From: Diphasiastrum complanatum
Taxonomy: Eukaryota > Streptophyta > Lycopodiopsida > Lycopodiales > Lycopodiaceae
NCBI GenBank assembly: GCA_029204225.1
Contig: CM055106.1
Span: 12,497,215 to 12,559,214 of the forward strand
Direction: 5' to 3'
Length of the DNA stretch: 62,000 bases
Below the pieces are notes generated by a model that worked only from the letters and a program-made list of their open reading frames with translations, was not told the DNA's origin and ran no database searches. This document shows, piece by piece, positions 10,401-21,120 of this stretch. The translations under genes were made by a program, and so were the position numbers. The first letter of the stretch is position 1. Every line of letters starts with the position of its first letter.

Positions 10401-10971
10401 CGTCGGGACCATTCGGTCCGTGGCGCCAGCGGTATGCTGTCAGGACCATTTGGTTCAGGAACTGGTTGTCTCCATATCTATCGCGACTTGTGGTTCTGAG
10501 TGTTCCTTGCATGAACGTGAATGGGTTAAGCTCTTGGGGAACGGGCTCTAACCTGTCGGCTGAGTTGGATGGCTTGCTTGGGTGGAAGTTACCTGTTTAT
10601 GGCTGTCCAGTCTAGCGTGGCGCCAGGTTGGCTTCCAGCGCTCGTGACGAAGCTTTTAGTTGGTTAAGTCTGATGTAAGTCAGACCGCTTGCTTGGAATG
10701 GATGTTACTCATTTGTAACGAAGCTTCAAGTTGGTTAAGTTTGATGTATGTCGGGCGGCTTGCTTGGAGGGAAGTCACCCACATCGGGACCCCCGATCTG
10801 GCATGGCGCCAGGTTGGATCTCAATGTTGGTTTTCAGAACTTCAAGTTGGTTAAGTCTGATCGTTGTTGGCAAGTTGGTTGCTTGTATGTTAAGTGGGTT
10901 TGGATGGCAACAGTTGAAGGCTGGGAAGCTAAGTCGTGGTTCTCGGCTCCCTTTGGGATGCTTGCGTTACA
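10401..10971 (+). repeat. 3' LTR of element A, right part, then CCTAG duplication (10972-10976)
   Basis: It continues the A LTR from CGTCGGGACCATTCGGTC to GCGTTACA and matches 1330-1900. CCTAG follows at once and equals 679-683. This is the proof that B is nested within A's 3' LTR. Confidence 0.88.
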
Positions 10972-10976
10972 CCTAG

Positions 10977-12090
10977 GTAACACTACATCTATTTATCCCA
11001 TGGTCTAATCCTTGAAATAAGTCATGTACTTGCCTAATCTCCTCCTTGTCAACTCGTTTGTTAACCGGTTCAACATTGGTTTGTGATAGAACAAAAGGCT
11101 CTGTGGGTAAGATTTTTCAATCAGTTAATTTCTGTTCTCCAGTTTCTTTTTAGCTTGGTCTTTAGTTTGGTCCTTATCTTTGGATTGGTGTCGATTTAGA
11201 GGATGTAATCTTATGCGCATCACGTTGGATGGAACATGACTGTGGAATTCTTTTAATTCATTTTGGATTTTGTCATAAGTATTTCAATTGGCTCGGATAC
11301 ATGGTTGCTTGGATGGGGATTCAGCCATCTGTTGGGTTGAATTAGATTTAGTGTTGTCATCCCATGATAAAAATTCCAATACTGTAGGGTTTCCTTTTTA
11401 GTCCTCACCAATATTGGTAGCTATTTATCAATCAATTTTAGCTCGATGGGTTCTGTATCATTCAAATATGGTTATGGCCCTAGGGTGGATTCTATGGTTT
11501 TTAGCCTCAATGTCCAAGATGGCCTAGGTATAGGTGGCCTATGGTACCTCTCATGATCTAAGTAACACAAGGTCTCATAAGTTAGTATACTTTCATCCCT
11601 CCTCAAGCACGATGACTTGACTTAGTTTGATAGCTACATCTCCTTTGTCATCACTAGGAACTTTATTGGGGTGAATGGGCCACTTGGTGTTTCACATTGC
11701 ACTTCGCAGACCCCTATATGGCATGTGAGGTGGCAACTTGGGCCTGCCACAACGGGGCAAACCAGCCTTTTTTTTAGCCTACTATGGTTCCATAGCAACT
11801 ACACTTGTCGGGTAGCAAGTTAGTGCAACCAATCATTGTTGCACAATTTATTATTTTCTTGTTCTCACTTCATAAGGTGTTGTGTGACCATTCTTCTATA
11901 TGTGAAAGAAAGCACTCCCCTAGTGTTTGCAAGATGTATCAAGCTTAGTGTGCATTGTGCACTATTTGATGGAAGTCTTGAACTTACTAAGGCATAGACC
12001 CTTGTTTCTTTGTTCATGTCGATGACATCATTAACAAGAGGTTACCTCATAGTGATGCTATCAAATGTGACTCTCATGCTGCCGTCATCA
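10977..12090 (-). pseudogene. Degraded retroelement sequence, probably the other half of the interrupted gypsy fragment
   Basis: This lies directly right of A's duplicated target site, so it was joined to position 678 before A inserted. The minus strand shows only short protein-like stretches between many stops (for example GPFTPIKFLV near 11660), and I cannot assign a domain. Its place argues for the gag-to-protease part of the same minus-strand gypsy copy. It fades out before 12000. Confidence 0.4.
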
Positions 12091-12094
12091 AATC

Positions 12095-13791
12095 TTGGAA
12101 CCTATGGCAACCTCATTAAGCTGGGTAATTACTAGCCTCAATTACAAAGAGAAAAAAGGTGAAATTTGTGCCACTAATGGCACTTATATCTTTTATAAAA
12201 TGGTGAAATGCTGCAGGACACGATTTTCCTTTAGATCGGGCCTAGGCCCCCACCCGTTTGCGCTCGATTCTATGCTCGTGGTTTGGGAGCGCTACCATGA
12301 TCCATTCTCCATTGCACACATCAAACAACAGCAGCTAGCTAGCAGGTATTGCTGCTGTAGCCAGCTTTGTGCGGTTGTTGCTGAGACAATGAAAGATGTT
12401 AGTGCATTAGCTTGCTTGCGCGATTGCTACTTCTCGTGCACGCGTAGGGCACATGCGCACACACCCTCGCGGCTATGCCATCGAAGCCCAGGCAACAGTT
12501 ACATCCTGAGGACAAGTTATAATTTGCAAACCCTTATCCTGAAGGTAAGGTAATTTAATGCATATCCTGCACGAATAGGAAAAGAATTGCGTGTTGAGAG
12601 GGAAAATTTGATCAGAGCTGGAGAGGATATTAGGTGAAAGCGGCTTTTGGTATATTCATTCTTGGCATCTTCTTCCGTTGCTCATTTATTTTATGTTGAT
12701 TCTCACCCTGAGACGCCCATGGGATGGAGCAAGTGGTGAGAAGAATGTCAAACAAGGAAGATCGCATTTGACTGCTCGTCTAATTTGTCAAATAGGAGAG
12801 GCATAGTCAACCTAAGCTTCTCGATGCAGCCTTGCAAAGAAGGTAAACGTAGGTTATAAATACTTCATCTCAAAAGTTTTGCTGCCAAAAGTAAGAGCAA
12901 CTGGAGGGCAGGTCGACTCATCTTGGCGTCCTGACATTCATTCCAGAAATTTGCTTTTGCTCATACAACAAGATCCGAGACCACCTTCTAGATCGGAATC
13001 AGTCTATTTAGATTCTGAAATTCACCTTTTTTGTGAGCCTGTGGCGTAAAGTTCTCTATTCGTTTTTAAGGCACTTTCGCTTCTTTCTCGTCTTCATTTT
13101 GATGGTAGGGTTGGTCAGTTCCACCACTTTCTTTGATCCGGACTACAATCTGGATTCTCGGCATTCAATTAGAAAAATTGGTAGCCAAGTTGACTCATTT
13201 CGGCCAGAATGAATTACTTTAGAGACTGAAATTGAACTGATAATACTTATAACGTTAGAGCGAGTGTTTTGCAAATTAAGTTTCGACAAAATGAGGTGGT
13301 GGACTGTCTGCTTCAACTATTTCTGAAGAACTTGATAGCTGATCACGCTCGCTTCACTACCAGGTTGATGTCGAGTAGGAGACAAACTATAACAAGAAAA
13401 TTTAAGTTTAAATCACTGTGCGCAGCTCGAAAGGACAAGGTTTACTGAACATGTATAATTAGTTTCCAGTGTACTACTGATTCTCCGTTCATTCTCGGTT
13501 ACCATAAGGCGGTGAAGCTGGCTATATTATTGTAATATCAGCAGTGTCTGTGACACGAGTGAACCGAAATTCGTTCAACAAAGACATTCAAGAAAAACCC
13601 ATCTTCCTGGAGCATTCACACTAAGACGCACTTCTGAATTGTCTTGTTGTATACAGGATAGCCTCATAGATCAAAGTCTAGGCAGAAGAATCACCTTTAC
13701 TCTTAAACCCGCTACTGCCTCAAGGCATATTGCCCGCCATAGTTTTTTATTACATTCAAATTAAAAGCTTACTGTAGGACAAATCAAAACT
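12095..13791 (+). other. Upstream region of the bHLH gene; no recognised gene
   Basis: An open frame at 12095-12553 (152 codons) has no family likeness, and its composition shifts midway from GC-rich to AT-rich, so I do not call it. TATAAATA at 12855-12862 is a fair TATA box. If used, the bHLH mRNA would have a 5' leader of about 900 nt, or an unrecognised 5' intron. No retroelement motif was seen here. Confidence 0.4.
12855..12862 (+). promoter_or_regulatory. Possible TATA box of the bHLH gene
   Basis: TATAAATA matches the plant TATA consensus and lies 930 bp before the predicted start codon. This rests on motif and position only. Confidence 0.3.
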
Positions 13792-14184
13792 ATGGACGCT
13801 ACATATACGTGCAACTTTCTGACCAGCATGAGTGATCACATGGAGACTAGTACAGTGCCCTCCTCTTCGAATTTATGGTCGATGAGGGATACTCAGTTTT
13901 CCGAAAATAGTTTGTCGGAGTGGTCTAATCCCACTCAAACACAAGGTTCGACATCCATCACCTGCAGCTCGATATCTGATATAGAGGGAGCAGAATGGCC
14001 ACCAGCTCATTTAGCGGCTAGCATTTGTTCCGGGACAGATGTTAACGAGCAACTCAAGGAGCTGGCAGTAAATTTGGGACAAGAAAACTTCAATACAAGT
14101 AGCGGAGTTGCAGAATCAGATCAAAGCTCAACAGGAATCTTTGGTAGCGCAACGGAGAACATCAGTTGGAGTTCTCTACTTTTG

Positions 14185-14237
<53 letters not shown>

Positions 14238-16433
14238 GTGCACCTGATGCATGTTAAGTCCTCTCTAGAGCTGACTTATAGGCTTGCCAATTTATCTGTA
14301 CCGCAGAGGAGTTGGAGGGACTGAAACTTTGCAGAGTCTGGAGAACTCTTCCATGGAAGGATTCAGTCACGACCTATACTCTTGGACCCCAAATAAAGTC
14401 GGACATTTGGCAGAGCTTACTGTGAGAAATTCTGAAGATCAGGACTTCTCGGTGAAAGGCCTTGGCTTAGAGGAAACTGAAGTGAATCGTACGTGTGGAC
14501 AAGCCCAATATGCTCCTGGACAAGATATACATCAAACTGATAGACTTTTTGATTTAGACGCTTGGTCTAACATGGATCAATCCAAAACACCAGTTACAGG
14601 AGGCTTGCCAATTCAGGAGTTCGCTCTGTCTTTGTTGGATTTTCCAATTTCAAATAGAAGACGCAAGGAATCGCCTAAAGTAAAGCAAAAAACAGATATA
14701 TATTTTAATAGCTCAAGCATGGGAAACAGCTCTTCATCTTTGCATATTTTGGGATCAGACGCTTGTGGAGCTGGCAGCATGACAACTTTTCCAGGACAAC
14801 CTGTCCGATCTAACTTAAGTTTCGGAGAAACAGTTAGTGTTCGTTATCCTATCAGTAGCAATGGATTTCCCAGGAGATGGATCGCAAACACTAGCGAGTT
14901 TCCTACCATGCTTTCCCAACTTTTACCCGGAAGTTCAGCCAAGCATGGAAATTCTCATGGTGGTAGTAGTATGGGCAGGTCTTATCTGGACTGCAATAAC
15001 GTAAGGCCAGATCGCGGCCAGCAAAATGTTACTAAGCGTTCTGATTACAGCTGCTTTACCGACGTTTCTCTAGCTCCGCCCTTTCAACGAGAGGTCAAGC
15101 TAGAGCCTCATTCTACTGTGTCAAGAAAAAAAACGGTAAGTGATTTTGCAGATAGATGATCATATTAGTATCAAATAGAGATGATAGTTTTATTCTCCCA
15201 ACTATCCTAGCAAATAACAAGTTCTGTAATTAAGCTCAAGACTAAGCTGTTAACAATGCTAGCCAAGAATCGAACACTGTAAATTTGTGGAAGAGAATAA
15301 TGCGTCTTACGTAAAATTGGACTACAATCTGAGGACTCTGTTGCAGGGACAGAGTATGGATGAAGGTCGACAACTTCTACTTGACTCAGCACGGAGTGCG
15401 TGCTCTTTGTCAAGTACCGAATTCACTAATCAGTCCTACTTCAAAAGACCAAGGCTAGAACAAACTAACCTTTCCTTCAAGGTACCCACTTACTACTCTG
15501 GCTTCTTCGAAGACCTACTAGATACTTTCAAGTTTCAATCTTATATTCAAATGGTGCAGATTCTGCAGAATATGTTAGTTGAACTGACAAAGGTACTTCT
15601 TACATGTTCTGGCTTTCAATTTTGCTCATCATGGCCGACAAGCGAGCGCTCTTGACCAAAAAGCAACAATTTACTGACTGTAGTACGAATTTACTTTTTT
15701 AATATACTCATACTTCATTGCTTTAAGATAGTGCAGCCACGGAAAGAGAAAGTCAGCGAAAGAATCGCAGAGCTGCAGCAATTGGTGTCTCCTTTTGGCA
15801 AAGTGAGTGCCAGCCGACCCGCAGTAATTTCATATACTGACATATAGGATACAGTAATTTGATCTAGAAGCTTGTAAGAAATCAACAAAGCTCCTTATCT
15901 CAAGTCCATTGGTTATTTTCTGCAGACTGATCAAGCGTCTGTTTTGACCGAGGTGCTTCAGTACATCAAATGCATGCACGAGCAAATTCAGGTTGGTACA
16001 TGTCTAGAAGTTCCGTGATGTACTATATCTACATAAGTTAAAGAGCTCATTTTGTACTGTTCAGTTCAATGCTTTATATCCTGACAATACCGATGGTGCA
16101 GCAATTGAGTACACCGTACCCGAAAAATAATGGTGCTTCGACTCTACATCCTGTAAGTAAGCGTGCAACTAATGAGAGCTTCCACTTGGTTTAATGATAT
16201 ACGACATTTTTTATTCTTCTGAGATTCCTTATGGACACTGCTAATTTGTTCTCTATGGTTTCCAGGATGCTGCACGGAATTGCTGGAGCTCTGACAAAAC
16301 TAAAGAGGAAAATAGGCAAGATCTTAAAGGTAGAGGCCTCTGTCTTGTGCCCTTGTCTTGCACTTTACAGGTAGCTAGCCACAATGCAACAGAATGTTGG
16401 GCTTCGATGCATTTCGGAGGAGGCACCAGATGA
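13792..16433 (+). CDS. Atypical bHLH transcription factor (Arabidopsis bHLH110/112/123 type), seven exons
   Basis: Predicted exons are 13792-14183, 14307-15135, 15347-15481, 15737-15802, 15926-15991, 16102-16152 and 16266-16433, all with GT-AG introns and an unbroken frame of 568 residues. The bHLH domain spans about residues 440-500: KRPRLEQ, then RKEKVSERIAELQQLVSPFG across exon 4 and TDQASVLTEVLQYIKCMHEQ in exon 5. The loop LQQLVSPFGKTDQASVL and the C-terminal KGRGLCLVPLSCTLQV are hallmarks of this plant subgroup. The usual H-E-R residues of the basic region are absent, as in its relatives, so binding to the classic E-box is doubtful. The long N-terminus is Ser-rich, with WSNP, DIEGAEWPPAH and SWSSLLL blocks. 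Nuclear regulator by family; target unknown. Exon 3 could instead start at 15296. No frame lesion was found. Confidence 0.85.
14188..14235. repeat. (TC)n microsatellite in bHLH intron 1
   Basis: About 24 TC repeats lie five bases after the predicted intron 1 donor (14184), so almost the whole left half of this 123-nt intron is pyrimidine repeat. Length changes here could affect splicing of intron 1. Confidence 0.95.
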
Positions 16434-17420
16434 TTGCATATCTCAGAAGATGTCGAGGCGAATGCTGTGTGTGCTACCGATCATTACAAGGAGATAAATT
16501 CTCATGTTTGATAATAGATCGGAGAACCAGTAAACTCTCATGGAGATCCTGTATATGTATAGTGGCTGTCAATTTTCTGATAGAAACAACTTACAAGTAC
16601 AATCGATACTATTCATCATCTGCAGCACGATAGTGCGATCGATCTTTACTCTGGAGATACAAATTTTAGATCAAGGAGCCAAGCAATACGCACCACTACG
16701 AACTAAGAACGCAACTTTTTATCTGAGCACTTCTCACTGATCACTTACGTAAAGATTTTATTTCAGGAGATCTTCTGTTGAAAGTACGGCTTTCTGATAT
16801 GTTATAAATTATCTGCGAGGATGTGCTCAAAAGGCCATCCGCTTGTCTTTTTATTCCACGTAGCTAATACATTACATACATTTTTGTAAATCTGAGATAA
16901 TGTCTATGGATGTGAAACGTTCTTCTTTTTGCTGGTAAACATGAGAGCATTAACTAATCTGGAGTGAGATTGAAAACAACCAAAGCTCGGGTAGTTGAAT
17001 TTTAAAGATATCTGCACCTCATCAATGCTTCAAACACACAGCCTTCCAAAATCGCACTGAATGTTCTACGACAGACGATGCTCTACGAACATTCCTTTGA
17101 GCTCTGTAGTCTGTAGCGGTTTTCAATTATAGACCTAACTTTTATTCCTGAATATAAAGAACAAATGAAAGGTCTGAGACTCTGAGGTACCCTCCTCTAA
17201 CGAAGGCGCACTCAAGATTTGATACCACTTCAATACAAGTTTTTGTAATGAGCTAGCTGTAAAGACTTTCACAGCTGCAGGATCCACTATCATAACAATG
17301 CTTAAAACATATTTTGGGTGATTAAATTCCATTTCAAAATTGAACTAAATAGCACCTGGAGATGTGCCCATTGGTACTGTAGTGTATTATTTCATTAAGG
17401 GCATGCATTAAAAATAATAT
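16434..17420. other. 3' flank of the bHLH gene; no further gene seen
   Basis: This is AT-rich sequence that should hold the 3' untranslated region. Short ORFs at 16394-16633 and 16540-16740 overlap the last exon or its flank and have no family likeness. No strong poly-A signal can be singled out. Confidence 0.4.
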
Positions 17421-17620
17421 ATAACCAGAGATTGCTATCCACATGCATTTTCTTGCTTTATTTTGCATGTTCAAGAATCCAACCAACATTCTAACAAACG
17501 ATATCAGCGCTGATAAGTATATAACCAGAGATTGCTATCCACATGCATTTTCTTGATTTATTTTGCATGTTCAAGAATCCAACCAACATTCTAACAAACG
17601 ATATCAGCGCTGATAAGTAT
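17421..17620. repeat. Perfect-length 100-bp tandem duplication
   Basis: 17421-17520 and 17521-17620 are two adjacent copies beginning ATAACCAGAGATTGC and ending GCGCTGATAAGTAT. I see one difference, C at 17456 against A at 17556. The near identity points to a recent event, or to an assembly artefact. Confidence 0.95.
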
Positions 17621-19545
17621 AAATTAGATATCCAAATACCTGTAGGTATTCGATACCCTTTCGTATTTTCTAGATTTAAGGATGATGATGCTTCTCTGAG
17701 GGCTTATTGCATTATGTTCAGATCATGCATATCTTTTGCTAGTTGCTTTATGAAATGTATACATTTTTTTTCTTCAGGTTCGTTAGAGAGCAAATGTTTA
17801 CCTATGACTGCTCTTAAAGCAGCCTGCCACCCTGGGCTCTTATTTTTACTGCAATAACGAGGGACACATCAATGTTTCCTCTGGACTTCCATTTGTCAAC
17901 TCGCATTCTTTAAGTACAAGTAAACTTACAGGGAAGAACTTGTAATTAGCATTGGTAATTGTCCTGTAACATTGGAGCTATTTGTAGATGCACATCGCAT
18001 CAATGAAACCGACCAAGAAACTAGGCAACAAAGAATGGCAGCTATTTATAGAAAATTTAGCCTCAAAGCATTGTGAACACTAAGTTGATCTATGTTACTG
18101 GGCCTCTTAAACCACGCAAAACCAGCACTCAAGGATCTGATCAATCGCGGAAAGCTGCTGTAACCAGTAAATCAGTGAACAAATATATAGATAATGCAAC
18201 AACAACAACAATAGAGAAAATAAACGGAGATGACATTAAGCTATAGGTGATACAAAGTAATGAGGAACTCTATTTTCTACTCTCTCTTGAGTTGATTTTG
18301 CTGCATTGCAACTGGACTTAGTGATATGTTATTTTTTTGTCTACTCTTCTTACTCAATCTAAGTACAGAATTATCATATTGCAAATTCTTCCTTGAGTCT
18401 GACCTCCGTCAGCATTTACTAGCTGTACTTTTCTGAGTTGGACTTGGCTACAAGTTTGTGTTAAATTGTCTTCTGTAACTCCCACTTAGATTACATAGAA
18501 ATTTGCAAGGGCTGTTAATTCCATTGTATGTACTAACTTGTACAACTTTTATCTCACTAAACATATGTGCACAGATTTCCAATGTTTGGCAAAATTTTAA
18601 CTCAATCTATTTTTTGCTGACTTTCTTCGATAGGGCAGTTCAATTGTTCAAGCTTTGAGCTTTCAAACTTTTAGCATCAAGGATATGTGATTTATGCCAA
18701 AAAAATGTTCTCAACAAAGATCCAAAAGATGGCCCTTTTGCTACAATATAGTGGCTATCAAATATGCGCTCGGTCTTCCCACTCGGGCTTTTTGTGGCCT
18801 TTATGGTCTCTCTCTCTACCTTCATAGGTCATGCCCCCGCGCCCTGAAACGCCACCCCCTGAAACCTAATCTTGATACTTGTAGTGAGCTACATCACAAG
18901 TCACTTTTGGCCAAATCATGGCTTTAGATGTATTTTGACTATTTTGCCTCTTAAGCCAAAATTGGCCCTATCAACTACTCACACATAGATGCTTGATGAA
19001 AAACTTAATCAAACACCTACAATCAACATAGGTAGCTTTTTTATTTTTCACAGGGTTAAGTAGGCCAAGGAGCATTCCAAAATACTTTACTCACCGAGGG
19101 TAATACCGTGACTGATGAAAAAAAGACCCTTCGGTATAAACCACAGAATGTAACTGGATGGCACTTTTGAAAATTGTTGTTTATCAACACATTGAAATCC
19201 ATTTTCTATCAACAATAGTGGCCATATACACAAGTGAATAAAGAAATTTATATGATTACAAAAATATCTTGACCACAATTTGTGTACTCACATGTGTCGA
19301 CTTCTTGTTTGATGTCAACTAATCCAATAATAAAGTGCAATTGCATATGTGAGCAATCTAATTAATATTACAATAAGTTGCAATACATTGTACTGTCTCA
19401 CTTAATATTCATTTGCTAATTCCTCGTTATCATTTGACACATTATCATGCGACAAATCCGTCAAACAAAACGAGTCTATCTCTAATTTTACCCAAATATC
19501 TCATATAGTTACGCTATTAATAAGTTGATCTTCACAATTCACAAG
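17621..19545. other. Intergenic sequence; nothing recognised
   Basis: AT-rich sequence with only short unrelated open frames (17543-17857, 18694-18927, 19087-19278). There are no transposon protein motifs, LTR ends or terminal inverted repeats that I could see. A short AACAACAACAACA run lies near 18200. Confidence 0.4.
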
Positions 19546-21120
19546 CTAATGGCGATGGTGACAACGAGGTAGATCGTCGTGTGTTGTCGGTCCATCCGAT
19601 GGTGATGCATCATGTTCAATATCATCATTAGCTTGTGAAACATACACATGATTCTCTAAAAATGTGTCATCGAGTCCATCATCACGATCTTGTTCAAGTG
19701 CATCAGCTGGCAGCGCCATGTCCTCCACGACATCTCTATCCTCAAAAATTCTTTTACTTTGAGCGACTGGAATCATGTACCACCATCTGGGATCTGAAGA
19801 GTCGGGGTGAAAGACCACCTATAATTGATCAATGTTTCCAAAGAAGCATTTGTTGAAGTGGTCCGCATCCAATGCAAACGTACAATTTTTGCCAACGAGT
19901 CGTTGCTATGAATGAAGCCAATTACTTTAGCAACCCAAAATGGATGATTTTCGCTATTTTCTGAAGCTAGAAGTGCAATGAGACTACCGAACTTTATATC
20001 ATCGAGTTTATTAGACCATTTTGCCTTCACATCATTTACAGTTTCTCGTTTCTAGAACCCAAATAAATCTCACGTTCTTCGTTTTGCACAATGGTCAAAG
20101 GCTCAGTCTGTTGTGCTGCAACAGAAAAATCAACTATCATTGTTGAAATTGAAAATCTAAATGGCCAGTGAAAATCCTTAGACGAGTTTGTATATCCCGA
20201 GTTAAAAAAAACTTAACTTTTGCTCTTCATAATGCCACAAATGGATCAACTGGACGAGGTTCTCTTTGAGCCTTTTACTCTTCCATGGTAGAAGTTAGAT
20301 GACACAAAGGTGCAAGCTTAACTTGAGAAGAGGGCATGCTTTGTAAGAAATGAAATCCTTCAGAAGGTAACCATGCCACAAAGTTTGAAAATTGTTTTTC
20401 CCACAATAACATGATGCCACCAATATCAATTTTGAACTTATAATGAAAACTAATATCATTTATTGGTGCAATGCAATGTTCCTCTGACGTTTTGACATAA
20501 TCTCTAAAATCAAATGTGTGTTGTAGTAAAAACATATTTGGTGTAAGGGTGTATGACTCCTGGATCATACTCTATAGTACTGGCAAAGAAAAAGCTTTCT
20601 TGCATCTCAACTTTTTAGAAAAGCAGCTAAACATTTGGTTTTTTTGATCGTAAGTGTGACCCACCAATATAAATTCTATTTTGATTTTTCTGAAAATTTT
20701 TAAGCAACCAACATGGATAAATATGCCAGCACTGTTTTTATTTTCTCTGGCAGTATTATCAAGTTGCAAGTAGAGAATCTTGGGAAGACTATTGCCAAAT
20801 TCAACTATTATTTTGTGGATTATGGTAATGATTTTGGATCTTTTCGAACATTGGGATAATTGAAATACACTTTAGATTGCAAGGTGTCATTGAATATAAG
20901 AGCTCCAACCAAATGAACTTCGATAAAATCCACTTCGTTTAGATTTTTTAGCACCCTTACAAAATGTGGCAGTAGCATTTTCTTTTGATCCACCCCATCA
21001 ATTATGAGACTCAACTACTTTTGAGGAAGCTCCAAACACTTTTTCCTATGTTTGGCAAGTTTTTGTGTTTCTGTTGTTTGTTGCTCTTTGTGAATTTGAA
21101 GTGACTTTGTAATGTTGTCT
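19546..21120 (-). pseudogene. Decayed gene of the DUF7869-like family
   Basis: Read on the minus strand from about 21120, the frames give QIHKEQQTTETQKLAKHRKK, a stop, then LSLIIDGVDQKKMLLPHFVR (20960-21014), LYLQLDNTARENKN (about 20760) and FILVGHTYDQKNQMFSCFSK (about 20650). These follow the order of an uncharacterised multicopy family, DUF7869 as I recall it: an IIDGxDQ block, an LQLDNxxxENKN block, then VGHTxxxxDQxFSxxS. Further down are HTFDFRDYVK, then FWVAKVIGFI and SSDPRWWYMIP, a small BAH-like or chromo-barrel-like tail, and an acidic end. At least one stop and three frame changes split it. Function is unknown; the acidic D-D-type residues and multicopy habit suggest a transposon-borne gene (inference). 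Confidence 0.65.

Larger units (their letters stand above)
684..10971 (+). mobile_element. Element A: non-coding (LARD-like) LTR retrotransposon, interrupted by element B
   Basis: Element A has a 5' LTR (684-1900), a tRNA-Met-type priming site (1903), a tandem-repeat leader, about 1.8 kb of non-coding interior, a G/A-rich polypurine tract (about 4604-4618) and a 3' LTR that is split in two (4619-5269 and 10401-10971) by element B. The flanking CCTAG duplication is perfect. Without B the element is about 5.15 kb. No gag, protease, RT, RNase H or integrase motif was found inside. It resembles large retrotransposon derivatives that move with proteins supplied in trans. Its leader and 3' end are related to those of B, so a B-like autonomous family is the likely helper (inference). 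Confidence 0.85.

Noticed and set aside
12095-12553. 152-codon open frame upstream of the bHLH gene
   Set aside because: No family likeness, changing base composition and no support from context. It may be leader sequence of the bHLH mRNA.
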